Source: CAWBRT01 sp963791145 (GTDB taxonomy: Bacteria; Acidobacteriota; Terriglobia; Terriglobales; Acidobacteriaceae). From it: a stretch of 64,000 nt of DNA. Below are positions 42,598-52,045 of this stretch, piece by piece. The stretch lies in contig CAWBRT010000004.1 in NCBI GenBank assembly GCA_963791145.1, positions 1 to 64,000 on the forward strand, given 5' to 3'. Within the stretch, counting starts at the first letter, position 1. Each line of letters opens with the position of its first letter. The position numbers were made by a program, and so were the translations under genes. The notes beneath the pieces are model-generated. The model made no database searches, was not told the origin of the DNA, and saw only the letters and a program-made list of their open reading frames with translations.

Positions 42598-44068
42598 ATG
42601 CCATTCCAGATTCCAATCGATGTCTGGATCATAGCTGGACTTTTGGTACTGGTTGTTCTAGCTCTCTTCGGGGTATTTGCGAAGCTGTACCGGAAAGCCG
42701 GCCCGCACGAGGCGCTGGTCGTCTTCGGCTTCCGCGGCACACGAATTGTGAAGGGGCACGGCACAGTTATTGTTCCGATGATTGAAAACGCCCTTCAGCT
42801 TTCGCTTGAACTGATGTCGTTCGACGTGGCGCCAAAACAGGACCTCTACACCAAGCAGGGCGTTGCCGTCACTGTGGAAGCGGTCGCGCAGATAAAGGTG
42901 AAGTCCGACCCCGAATCGATATTAACCGCAGCCGAGCAATTCCTGACAAAAGATTCCGACCAACGGGAAGGCCTTATCCGCCTGGTGATGGAAGGCCACT
43001 TGCGCGGCATCATCGGGCAGCTGACGGTCGAAGAGATAGTCAAGCAACCCGAAATGGTCTCCGACCGCATGCGGTCCACCTGTGCTGATGACATGAGCAA
43101 GATGGGCCTGGAGGTGATCTCGTTCACCATCAAGGAAGTCCGCGACAAGAATGAGTACATCACGAACATGGGCCGTCCCGACATCGCACGCATCAAGCGC
43201 GATGCCGATGTGGCCGGCGCGGAAGCGGAGCGTGACACAGCCATCAAGCGTGCCAATGCTCAGCGTGAGTCTGCCGTCGCCAAGGCGCAGGCGGATCAGG
43301 AACGAGTGATGGCCGAGACTGCTCTCGCTAGCCAAACAGGCGAAGCGCAGCGCGATCTCGACGATCAAGAAGGCTCAATACCTCGAGAGATCACGCAAGC
43401 GCCAACAGGCGCAGGCCGACAAGGCTTACGAGATCGCAGACTAACGTCATGCAGCAGCAGGTGGTGGTTGAGGCAGGTGAAGGTGCAGCAGGTGGAGAAG
43501 GAGCAGCAGATCAAGGTGCAGGAGGCCGAGATCGCGCGCCGCGAAAAGGAACTGATCGCAACGGTGCTGAAGGAGGCGGAGATCGAGCGCCAGCGCATCG
43601 AGACCCTGGCGCAAGCCGAGAAGCAACGCTTGACGATGGAGGCCGAAGGTAAGGCCGCATCGATTCGCGACCAGGGCGAAGCCGAAGCCGAGATCATCTT
43701 CAAGAAAGGTGAGGCCGAAGCGAAGGCCATGAACGTGAAGGCGGAAGCTTTCCAGGAGTACAACCAGGCGGCGGTCATCGATAAGCTGCATCACCGGCAT
43801 GCCGGAAGTGGCTGCGCGCCTTGGCGACACCGCTGAGTCAAGTGGATCAAGCATCACCATGGTTTCCACAGGAAATGGAGCATCGGCAGGAGTGAACAAG
43901 ATCACCGGTGACATTGCGCAAATGGCTGCGCAGGTTCCTGCGCTGTTCGAGGCGCTTTCCGGCATGAGCGTGCAGGAAATGCTCTCGAAGGTACGACTAA
44001 TCGGAGACAAGTCTCCAAAGCCGGGGCGGGGCGATGACACGCCCGCATCCGGCGATTCGAAGAGATAA
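42598..44068 (+). pseudogene. Flotillin/YqiK-like SPFH protein, frameshifted
   Basis: N-terminal membrane anchor (WIIAGLLVLVVLALFGVFAK) and SPFH domain (GPHEALVVFGFRGTRIVKGH, VTVEAVAQIKVKSDPESILT, VISFTIKEVRDKNEYITNMG) are in frame to about 43360. Then QADKAYEI, MQQQVVVEA, EKEQQIKVQEAEIARREKEL and the flotillin C terminus (QEYNQAAVIDKLITGMPEVA, MAAQVPALFEALSGMSVQEM) lie in several frames, with breaks near 43365, 43445, 43485 and 43788. About 485 codons in all; end TAA 44066-44068. Flotillins form membrane microdomains; here either a decayed gene or a stretch of poor sequence. Confidence 0.85.
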
Positions 44069-44171
44069 CAATCACCCCAACAGACGTAAAGTAGCGCCTG
44101 TCGGGGACCCGGCCGTCGGGCGCACTCCTCGTCGAGGTTTTTCGGGGAAAGGCGCAGTAGAAGGAGGTTCT

Positions 44172-44843
44172 ATGGCACTGCTGGAAAGAGTCGCAACCCT
44201 GATTCGCGCAAACCTGAATGATCTGGTGGATCGTGCGGAAAACCCAGAGAAGATGATCAAGCAGATTATCCTCGACATGCAAAATCAGTTTATACAGGTG
44301 AAAACACAGGTGGCGATTGCACTGGCCGACCTGCACCTGCTGGAGAAGAAAAAGCAGGAGTACGAGGCCGGCAATCTGGAATGGATGCACAAGGCCGAGT
44401 TGGCGGTGGAAAAACAGAGAGATGATCTGGCGCGGGGGGCGCTAGAACGAGCAATGTCTTTGTCCCAACTGGCAAAGAGCTTTGACGAGCAAATTGGCGA
44501 CCAGAGGACACAAGTCGATCTCTTGAAGAGTGCGCTCCGTGATCTCGACCGCAAGATTACCGAAGCGCAGGCGAAAAGCGACCTGCTGATCGCTCAGCAT
44601 AGACGTTCACGGGCCGTGAGCCGCGCCGCTGATGCCAACTTCAAGGCCGCGAATAAAAGCAAGTCGGGAGCACTCGACCGCTTGAAGACGACTATTCAGC
44701 AGGAGGAGGCAATCGGCCAGGCGAAAGTCGAGCTTTCTGGCCAGGAGATCGAGGAGAAATTCGCATCCCTGGAAAGGGAAGAGGAGATCGAGCGGCTACT
44801 GCGGGAAATCAAGACGAAGGCTCGCAAGGGCCTTACGGCGTAG
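44172..44843 (+). CDS. pspA: PspA/IM30-family membrane-stress protein
   Basis: 223 residues from ATG 44172 with an excellent ribosome site (aaggagg). Starts MALLERVATLIRANLNDLVD and then RAENPEKMIKQIILDMQNQF, the PspA N-terminal amphipathic helix and first coil. The rest is long coiled-coil (KQRDDLARGALERAMSLSQL). It forms rods or rings on stressed inner membranes. Last gene of the operon with XRE, YqiJ-like and flotillin proteins, a combination expected for envelope stress. Confidence 0.92.
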   Translation: MALLERVATLIRANLNDLVDRAENPEKMIKQIILDMQNQFIQVKTQVAIALADLHLLEKKKQEYEAGNLEWMHKAELAVEKQRDDLARGALERAMSLSQLAKSFDEQIGDQRTQVDLLKSALRDLDRKITEAQAKSDLLIAQHRRSRAVSRAADANFKAANKSKSGALDRLKTTIQQEEAIGQAKVELSGQEIEEKFASLEREEEIERLLREIKTKARKGLTA

Positions 44844-45551
44844 GCGGTGAGTCTCACTCTTGGTCGGTTATTAGGCTTTTCTTATCCCGGATTCGGAGCG
44901 AACGGAAGAGATAGAATGGGCCACTCGCGAGTGTTCGAAGGCGCATGGTTTGGTTGCCTGTCACGTAGCAGCTTGGCTATGCAGTCAGGTGTCGGCTGGT
45001 GAAAGATGTTGAGCCGCATTAACCGGTTACGACTCAGTGGGGGCTTTTGTCGTTTGATCCCTCAGGCCGAACTTTGGCGAGAAGTTGTCCCGAAGTCGGA
45101 TTCTGGGAAGTTAGAAGATCTGGTGGCAGTTGCTGTCAATTGTGGGCAAGTGGCGCCAATCCGGGAACTGATCGAGAGCCGCCCGGATCAGTACCGATAA
45201 ACGCCCCTTGATCCATCTATTCGCGGCGGCCCGCGCGGTTCTGGATTCGCGGATGCCTAACCGACTTTTCGGTACTGATCAGCTTGGTCCCGGACTATAC
45301 CTGGATCGACGACCATCCGTCCAGCACCGTCGTTCCTAACTTCCCAGAACGCGGTTTCGGTGTCCCTGGAGATCATCAGCTTCCGCGCGAAGGGAGTACT
45401 TCAACAATTACTTCCGAGTTGTCGACTACTCAGACATGATTATCGCGTTTGCGATGTCATCGGAACGATCCGATAATGACTATTCGCCTGAAGGTTAGCT
45501 GGTCGGCGAGCCGATTCAACGGCCGATGAGCACGCGATCAGGCCCTTGACT
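44844..45551. other. Intergenic stretch with inverted repeats
   Basis: No gene recognised. GATCAGTACCGA (45186-45197) and TCGGTACTGATC (45269-45280) form a perfect 12-bp inverted repeat with 71 bp between. Half-copies of the palindromic element of 41197-41251 are at 45089-45124 (cccgaagtcggattctggga) and 45330-45358 (cccagaacgcggtttcggtg). Confidence 0.55.
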
Positions 45552-46322
45552 ATGAAGAAGCTCCCACGAAAAGCTCGACGCACGGGAAAGCCAGATCTGG
45601 GTTCAGCCCACGCGGACCGGCATCCGCCTCATTTCTCCCGAGAGATTTCCGTCCTTTACGACGATGATGCCGTGGTCGCTCTCAACAAACCGCCCGGACT
45701 CTTATCTGTACCCATCAAAGGCTCCAAGGCTCCGTCCGCTTTGTCTCTGCTTAATGCAGATCTCAAGCTGAAGAGAGAACGGGCATTGGTGGTGCATCGA
45801 ATCGATCGGTTCGTCTCCGGCGTTCTGCTGTTTGCTAAGACCAAGCGGGATCGCGATGCGCTGGTAAAACAGTTTCTCGACCATACTCCAGCACGGCACT
45901 ATCTCGCGGTAGTGCGCGGGCGACTCGACGCTCCAACGGGGACGCTCGTACATTATTTTCGACGTGCAGGAGTCTTTCAACAGTTGCGAACGGCGAGAGA
46001 TCCTCAAGCTGCTCGTGCCGAACTTCGATATTCCGTCGAACGCCTTTATGCCGATACTTCGCTTGTTCGGATTGAGTTGGGGACGGGACTGCAGAATCAG
46101 ATCCGAGCACAATTCTCGGCCATGGGGCACCCGGTCATTGGTGATAGAAAATACCATCCGACGGAATCGTCAGAGCCGCTCATTGCTCGCGTTGCTCTTC
46201 ATGCTGCGCATCTTCAGTTTGTTCATCCACGTTCTGGAGAGAGTATCTCGATCGATTGCAAATTGCCCGCCGACTTTCGGTATCTGCTTCGAGAATTGTC
46301 CCAATCAAACCGTGCGCACTGA
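45552..46322 (+). CDS. RluA-family pseudouridine synthase
   Basis: 256 residues from ATG 45552. Catalytic motif VVHRIDRFVSGVLLFAKT with the essential Asp, upstream VVALNKPPGLLSVPIKGSKA, and C-terminal GLQNQIRAQFSAMGHPVIGD. The group modifies uridines in rRNA or tRNA. An N-terminal ~25-residue basic extension lacks the S4 domain of some members. Stand-alone gene. Confidence 0.9.
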   Translation: MKKLPRKARRTGKPDLGSAHADRHPPHFSREISVLYDDDAVVALNKPPGLLSVPIKGSKAPSALSLLNADLKLKRERALVVHRIDRFVSGVLLFAKTKRDRDALVKQFLDHTPARHYLAVVRGRLDAPTGTLVHYFRRAGVFQQLRTARDPQAARAELRYSVERLYADTSLVRIELGTGLQNQIRAQFSAMGHPVIGDRKYHPTESSEPLIARVALHAAHLQFVHPRSGESISIDCKLPADFRYLLRELSQSNRAH

Positions 46323-46395
46323 TAGCTCTCGTATCAGCGGGTGGCGAGATGAGAATCGTGCCCCCGTCACGGGCAATCGGGAGGCTGTTTCGGAC

Positions 46396-46450
46396 CCTGA
46401 AGCCTGGTTCAGGAAAGTTAGACCCAATCTTCCCAGAACGCGGTTTCTGC
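46396..46450. repeat. Variant copy of the palindromic element
   Basis: CCTGAA-GCCTGG-TTCAGG (46397-46414) is a perfect small hairpin, followed by aaagttag and cttcccagaacgcggtttct, the right arm of the element at 41231-41251. Located after the RluA-family gene and before the convergent peptidase gene. Confidence 0.5.
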
Positions 46451-46563
46451 AGTTCGCCATCATGCAGCAGGCAGGACAGGTGGAGAGATCGTTGGGATTG
46501 GTCGCGATCGCCGGAAAACTTCCAACCGGCGCCGACGAACCGCGTCCAGCGCAGCGTACCTGG

Positions 46564-47847
46564 TCACTGTGGCGGCATGAGCGGTTGCGTCACGCCATCC
46601 ACGCCAGCCAGGCCGGCAATGACCAGAAACGCCCTTTGTGGTCCGAGGTAGGCGTTCGTGGGATCAAACCACTCGGCGGGTGAATGGCCAAGTCCGTCCG
46701 TCCCGCCGCAGCAAAGGGTAACTGCGGGTACCCCGATGCTGATTGGCAGGTTGGCGTTGGTGCTGCTCGCCGGGGCCAGTCGCGGCTCTTGCCCTATCAT
46801 CCGTGTAGCCACCCACGCGGCTTGAACTGCGGTTGCGTCCGGTAACTGCCCGCCGGCAGGGCGATCACCGACCAATTTCGCTTCAACCGTGACTCTCAGG
46901 TCGCTATTCCAGCGAGCGTTCTCCTCCTCTACGGCTTTTTCTAAGAACGGTAACATCTCGCTTTCGATCTTCAGCAGTTGTTGCGGACTGTTGGAACGGA
47001 TATCGAGCAGCATGGTGGCATCCGCCGCAATCGCATTGACCGACGTCCCGCCCTTTACAATGCCCACCGTAAACGTCGTCTTCGGGTCAATGGGGGGGCG
47101 CACGTCCGCGATCTTGGCGATAGCGCGACCCATTGCATGAATGGCGCTCGGAATGCCAAACGCGCTAAAGCTATGGCCGCCCGGTCCGCTGAAGTGTACC
47201 TCATAGCGGTGACTGCCAGTCGCGAGATATCTAATGGTCTGCACTCCCGTGCCGTCCAGGCTTAGCGATGCCGCAATGTCCTTATGATCCCGAAAGAACG
47301 CCTTCATTCCCCGCAGATCCCCCAACCCTTCTTCTCCGACTGTTCCGCAGAAGATAACGTCGCCAACCGTCCGGATGCCCGTAGCCTTGAACGCCCTGAT
47401 GACCGAGAGCATCTCAGCCAACCCCCGCGAATTATCGGCGATTCCGGGGGCAAAGACCTTGCCGTCCTTCTCAACCGGGTTGGTGTTGGTGCCTTCGGGG
47501 AAGACCGTATCCAGATGGGCTTCGACGAAGATCTTCGGGCCTTTTCCCGTTCCTGGAAGGAGGCCATACGCATTTCCTTCGCTGTCCACGCGGACATCTT
47601 TCAGGCCTAGCGCCAGCAATCGCTTCATATAATCCGCAGCGCGAGCGCCCTCCTTGAATGGCGGAGCCGGGATTGCGGCAATTTCTTTCTGCTCTGCCAG
47701 CGTCTTCGCATCGTCGTTCTTAAGAAACTCCAATCCTTGCTTGACCAGGGTGTTTGCCTGGAGCGCGGAAAACACGCTTTCAGTTTCGGCAGATATTGCC
47801 GGAGTGATTGTGTCGAGCGTCGAGCGGCCCACAACTGGGTCCTTCAT
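46564..47847 (-). CDS. M20-family metallopeptidase
   Basis: 427 residues from ATG 47847 (ggagagg site upstream). Metal ligands are placed as in M20: AHLDTVFPEG (His, Asp), GIADNSRG (bridging Asp), GTVGEEGLGDL (catalytic Glu and ligand Glu), LSLDGTG (Asp) and LGHSPAEWFD (last His). The inserted lid domain is in the middle (FSGPGGHSFSAFGIPSAIHA). It hydrolyses di- or tripeptides or amidated amino acids. DcuC-type transporter gene lies directly upstream on the same strand, so it may process what that protein imports. Confidence 0.9.
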   Translation of the reverse strand: MKDPVVGRSTLDTITPAISAETESVFSALQANTLVKQGLEFLKNDDAKTLAEQKEIAAIPAPPFKEGARAADYMKRLLALGLKDVRVDSEGNAYGLLPGTGKGPKIFVEAHLDTVFPEGTNTNPVEKDGKVFAPGIADNSRGLAEMLSVIRAFKATGIRTVGDVIFCGTVGEEGLGDLRGMKAFFRDHKDIAASLSLDGTGVQTIRYLATGSHRYEVHFSGPGGHSFSAFGIPSAIHAMGRAIAKIADVRPPIDPKTTFTVGIVKGGTSVNAIAADATMLLDIRSNSPQQLLKIESEMLPFLEKAVEEENARWNSDLRVTVEAKLVGDRPAGGQLPDATAVQAAWVATRMIGQEPRLAPASSTNANLPISIGVPAVTLCCGGTDGLGHSPAEWFDPTNAYLGPQRAFLVIAGLAGVDGVTQPLMPPQ

Positions 47848-47935
47848 GGGAATCCTCTCCAGATCTGAATGAGAGCGTCCTTCATAGATTGGCTCCCACA
47901 ATGCGTAACCGAGTGAACCAGCGGAGTCGACAGGT

Positions 47936-47958
47936 TTTTCAGCAGCCTGTTAGAACAG
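47936..47958. repeat. 23-bp dispersed word overlapping the dcuC stop
   Basis: TTTTCAGCAGCCTG followed by TTAGAACAG matches 20532-20554 at 21 of 23 positions. It includes the stop codon of the dcuC gene (complement of tta at 47950-47952). Confidence 0.5.
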
Positions 47959-49200
47959 CATGAACATGGCGACAATGACGGCGATGATCATGCCGGGAGC
48001 ATTGCGTTTGGCTACCTCCATCGGGCTGATCCCGGCAATGGACGCGCAAATGATCGCCGATCCGGAGACAGGCGACATGGTTCGTCCAAGAGCGCCGCTC
48101 AGGGTGGCGAGGCTACCCATGTTCACTATGCTGGTGCCGAACTGAGGGGCATGGGGCGATACCGCCTGATTGAACGCGAGGGCGCTGGCATCGCCTGAAC
48201 CGGCGACAACCGAAAGCACAAAGGGACCGAAGCCGGCGGCGAGCTTTGCCATGGGGCCGGAATTGATCAGTAGATTGGTGAACGCCTTTACCAGGCCGAT
48301 GGCTTCCATGCCGCCGACGAAAACCCCGGCGGCGATAATGATTCCGATAATGCTGCCATAAGAGGAACCCATGCCCTCGAAGAAAATCTTGGTTACCTGG
48401 GTGGGGCTCTTGCGGGTGGCGGCAAGACCAATGAGCGCTCCGATCAGCATTGCGGGAGGCACGCCGATCTTCAGCGGGATTACACCAGTTGCCCCTGATA
48501 GCAGAATCAGCACCGGCAAAGCAGGTATGACAGCATAAAGCACGTTGGGTTTGAAACGCTCTCCGCCGGCGGCGGCACCGGGCTCAGCCACATACCCTTT
48601 GTTTTCTTTCAGCAGATAAGCCATAACCGTTACGGACGTGGCCCCGATCAAGACAGCGACCATATCGGCCTTGGCGTGTACCCTGATGACGTCCATTACA
48701 GGTATTCCGGCGATGTTGGCCACAAACGGATTGTGCGCCAAGCCGGGGCTCAGCATGCTGCCGAACGTGCCGCAATAAACGGCGGCAGCCGCGGTCGCCG
48801 GATTAACGCCGGCGGCTATGAGGATCGGGATGAAGATCGTTCCTACCGCCGCGGAAACGCCGGCGGCGCTGGGCAAAGCGATATTAATGGCAAAGGTGCC
48901 CAGGGTTGCGCCGGGAATCAGCAGCAGTCTCACTTTCCTCAGGCCATTGCCCACCAGATGAATTAGATGCTTGTCGCATCCGGTGTAATTCATGACCAAC
49001 GCAAAGCCCATCACCGAGCAGATAGCCTGAATCAGGCCGGTGATAACCATGCTTTTGCTGAAAGCGTTAAGAGCGGCAAGAGGATTGCGTGCCAAGGTCG
49101 CCATCACGAGTCCGGCAGTGAACAAAACCATTCTCGTTTCGTAACGTTTGACCAGCAGGTAGATAGCGGCAAGCACGACGACAATACCGAGGAGAACCAT
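47950..49200 (-). CDS. dcuC: DcuC/short-chain carboxylate transporter family permease
   Basis: 416 residues from ATG 49200 (ggag site). About ten to twelve hydrophobic segments (MVLLGIVVVLAAIYLLVKRY, GTFAINIALPSAAGVSAAVG, KIGVPPAMLIGALIGLAATR). The family motif GSMLSPGLAHNPFVANIAGI and the final SGALGRTMSPVSGSAIICAS fit DcuC. DcuC exchanges C4-dicarboxylates such as succinate and fumarate, but homologues act on other acids or peptides. Upstream of the M20 peptidase gene with about 100 bp between, likely one operon. Confidence 0.82.
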   Translation of the reverse strand: MVLLGIVVVLAAIYLLVKRYETRMVLFTAGLVMATLARNPLAALNAFSKSMVITGLIQAICSVMGFALVMNYTGCDKHLIHLVGNGLRKVRLLLIPGATLGTFAINIALPSAAGVSAAVGTIFIPILIAAGVNPATAAAAVYCGTFGSMLSPGLAHNPFVANIAGIPVMDVIRVHAKADMVAVLIGATSVTVMAYLLKENKGYVAEPGAAAGGERFKPNVLYAVIPALPVLILLSGATGVIPLKIGVPPAMLIGALIGLAATRKSPTQVTKIFFEGMGSSYGSIIGIIIAAGVFVGGMEAIGLVKAFTNLLINSGPMAKLAAGFGPFVLSVVAGSGDASALAFNQAVSPHAPQFGTSIVNMGSLATLSGALGRTMSPVSGSAIICASIAGISPMEVAKRNAPGMIIAVIVAMFMLF

Positions 49201-49686
49201 GCGCAATATCTCCGTCAAGACAGCGCCTCTCCACAAGTCTGTGCTGTAGGGCGTGACACTCCACCCACTCACGGCAGCGGCCAGAGCGGATTGGGTCCGC
49301 TTGCATATCAACGGGTAAGGCGCTTGGAACGCAATGATTACATGAATGGGTCTTGAGTAAAAGGAAGAATTGTTCCCGAATCGCGCCCCGGGCTTGATTA
49401 CCTGTATTGAACACGCCCGATTCCGCGCATTCGACTACGATGCGCTTCCACGCCAAGCCCCGCCGCCCCGCCAGGCCTGTTCCCGGGCGGGTCGGGCCGT
49501 TGTTTGCGCAGAAACTGCGCGGGGATCAGAACGTAGTTTCGACAGAAGAGGCCTGCTTGATTGGCGCGAACTACAGGTATGATAAGTGGGAGTTTCCCAA
49601 CACTGAAGGAATCACCGATACTCTAACTTCAGAGATGTGAGCCGCATTCTTTTTGGCGATTCAAGCTTCACGATTAAGGTCGGGAC
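49201..49686. other. Divergent intergenic region
   Basis: Contains the unresolved promoters of the dcuC gene (left) and of the molybdoenzyme operon (right). I see no clear promoter pair, FNR-like palindrome or terminator. Frames here are short and not gene-like. Confidence 0.4.
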
Positions 49687-52035
49687 ATGGTTGATACATC
49701 GCGTCGGAGCTTTTTCGAACGCGTTGGCTTGCGGGCACTTCCGTTTTTCGGCAAGGAATTCGCGACGTCGACCGCGGCACCGGCCAATGGGGAGGTGGCA
49801 GACTCGCCGGAACGCGTGGTGCGGACCTGCTCGACATTCGATTGCGGTGGCAACTGTGCCATTAAAGCGCACATCAAGGACGGCGTTCTAACGCGGATCA
49901 GCACCCGCCGCGACGACGAAGTGGACGAGGACATGCCAGTCATGCGCGCCTGCGTGCGCGGCCGCGGCTATCGGCGATTCCTCTACAATCCGGATCGCCT
50001 CAAGTATCCGATGAAGCGGGTGGGCAGGCGCGGCGAAGGCAAGTTCGAGCGCATCTCGTGGGACGAAGCGACGGACATCATCGCCCGTGAATGGAAGCGC
50101 ATCGGCGACAAGTACGGCCCAGCCTCACGCTTCTGCACCGTCAACACCGCCGAGAACGGCGGCGCCTATTCGGGCGTAATGATGACGAAACGCCTGCTCA
50201 ACCTCACAGGAGGCCATCTCGAACGCTACCACTCCGTCAGCCAAGGCAATTCGCTCGCCGCAACGCCCTACACCTACGGTGTCGCTGCCACGGGTAACAG
50301 CCTTGACACGCTGCTGGACACCAAGCTCGTCATCCTCTGGGGCCACAATCCGGTCGAGACGATCTTCGGTCACACGAACCACTATTTGCAGGAGATGAAG
50401 CGGCGCGGCATCAAGTTTATCGTCGTCGATCCGCGCTATTCGGATACGGTTGCCTCCTATGCCGACCAGTGGGTGCCGCTCCTGCCCACTACCGACAACG
50501 CCCTGATGGACGCGATGGCGCACGTAATCGTCTCCGAGAACCTGCACGACAAGGCTTTCGTCGATACCTATTGCCTCGGGTTCGACGAGGACCACATGCC
50601 CGACGGTGTCCCGGCGGGCGAGTCGGTTGTCTCCTACCTGATGGGCAAAAAGGACGGCACGCCCAAGACGCCCGAGTGGGCGGAACGGATCTGCCGGGTT
50701 CCCGCCAACACCATCCGCCAGCTTGCCCGCGACTACGCTTCGGCCAAACCGGCCGCTCTCATGCAGGGCTGGGGTCCGCAGCGGCACGGCTGCGGCGAGC
50801 GTGCTGCCCGCGGTGCGACGCTGCTGGCGGCCATCACCGGCAACGTCGGCAAGCGCGGGGGCTGGGCATCCGGCCACGGCGGCTGCGCCCTCCGCAAGTT
50901 CACGGTCGAACCCGACGTCGTTACCAATCCGGTCAAGGCATCCATCTCGATCATGAACTGGATGCAGGCGATCGAAGACGCGAGCAAGATCACGCCGGCG
51001 ATAGGGCTGAAGGGCGCGCAGCAGCTCGACACCAATATCAAGATGATCTTCTCTGTGTCCGGGAACTACCTGGTTAATCAGAACCCCGACGTCAACGCCG
51101 CAGCCAGGCTTCTTGCTGACGAGAGCAAAGTCGAGTTCATTCTGTGCGCCGATCTCTACTTGACCCCGAGCGCCAAGTATGCCGATGTCCTCTTACCTGC
51201 CACCTCTTTTCTGGAACAATGGAATCTGGGGATGGCTTGGATCATCGGAAATTATCTGACGCTCTCGGAAAAGCTGATCGAACCCCTCCATGAATGCCGC
51301 AACGCCTACGACTGGCTCACCGACGTCGCCCGCAAGCTCGGCGTCGAACAGCAGTTCACGCTTGGCCGCACGCAAAAGCAGTGGGTCGAGGCGATCGTGG
51401 CCGAGACGCGCGAGAAAATGCCCGACGAAGACATCCCGACCTTCGACGAATTCCTGACCAAGCGGGTGCACTACTTCAAGAACTCCACCAACTACATCGC
51501 CTTTCAGAAGCAGATCGAAGATCCGGCTCATCACAAGTTCCCGACGCCCTCCGGCAAGATCGAGCTGTTCTCGAAGCGGCTGTACGACATGAACGATCCC
51601 GAGATTCCGGCAATCCCCCACTATGTCGCCTCGTGGGAGGGACCGGAGGATCCGCTTACCAAGGCCTATCCGTTGCAGCTCATCACCTGGAAGGGACGAA
51701 ACCGCGCCAACTCGAGCTTCCAGCTCAATCCCTGGGAGCAGGCGGTGCAGCCGCAGCAACTGTGGATTAATCCCCTCGATGCCGGCCGGCGCGGTTTGAA
51801 GAAGGGCGATCTCGTCCGCGTCTTCAACGGCCGCGGCGAGATGGAGATCGGTATTAATATCACACCACGCATCGTTCCTGGCGTCGTCGCGCTGCAGTCG
51901 GGCGCGTGGTGGCGTCCCGACAAGCACGGAATCGACCGCGGCGGATGCGCCAATGTCCTCACGTCGACACGCATGACGCCCCTGGCGCACGGAAACTCGC
52001 ACCAGACCGTGCTGGTCGAGGTGAGGAAGGCCTGA
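49687..52035 (+). CDS. DMSO reductase-family molybdopterin oxidoreductase, catalytic subunit, Tat-exported
   Basis: 782 residues. Twin-arginine signal TSRRSFFERVGLRALPFFG. A [4Fe-4S] motif follows (CSTFDCGGNCAIK with a fourth Cys in MRACVRGRG). Mo-bisPGD domains: SWDEATDIIAREWKRIGDKY, YHSVSQGNSLAATPYTYG (Ser as likely Mo ligand), WGHNPVETIFGHTNHYLQ, and C-terminal GRGEMEIGINITPRIVPGVV. It is a DmsA-like terminal reductase exporting to the periplasm; the oxidised acceptor is unknown. It shares an operon with Fe-S and membrane subunits. Third positions are notably GC-rich, unlike the TldD-like genes beside it, so lateral acquisition is possible. Confidence 0.9.
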   Translation: MVDTSRRSFFERVGLRALPFFGKEFATSTAAPANGEVADSPERVVRTCSTFDCGGNCAIKAHIKDGVLTRISTRRDDEVDEDMPVMRACVRGRGYRRFLYNPDRLKYPMKRVGRRGEGKFERISWDEATDIIAREWKRIGDKYGPASRFCTVNTAENGGAYSGVMMTKRLLNLTGGHLERYHSVSQGNSLAATPYTYGVAATGNSLDTLLDTKLVILWGHNPVETIFGHTNHYLQEMKRRGIKFIVVDPRYSDTVASYADQWVPLLPTTDNALMDAMAHVIVSENLHDKAFVDTYCLGFDEDHMPDGVPAGESVVSYLMGKKDGTPKTPEWAERICRVPANTIRQLARDYASAKPAALMQGWGPQRHGCGERAARGATLLAAITGNVGKRGGWASGHGGCALRKFTVEPDVVTNPVKASISIMNWMQAIEDASKITPAIGLKGAQQLDTNIKMIFSVSGNYLVNQNPDVNAAARLLADESKVEFILCADLYLTPSAKYADVLLPATSFLEQWNLGMAWIIGNYLTLSEKLIEPLHECRNAYDWLTDVARKLGVEQQFTLGRTQKQWVEAIVAETREKMPDEDIPTFDEFLTKRVHYFKNSTNYIAFQKQIEDPAHHKFPTPSGKIELFSKRLYDMNDPEIPAIPHYVASWEGPEDPLTKAYPLQLITWKGRNRANSSFQLNPWEQAVQPQQLWINPLDAGRRGLKKGDLVRVFNGRGEMEIGINITPRIVPGVVALQSGAWWRPDKHGIDRGGCANVLTSTRMTPLAHGNSHQTVLVEVRKA

Positions 52036-52045
52036 GGGTGGCGAC

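Noticed and set aside
50125..50877. Long minus-strand frames opposite the molybdoenzyme gene
   Set aside because: High GC in third positions opens antisense frames; the plus-strand gene is unambiguous.
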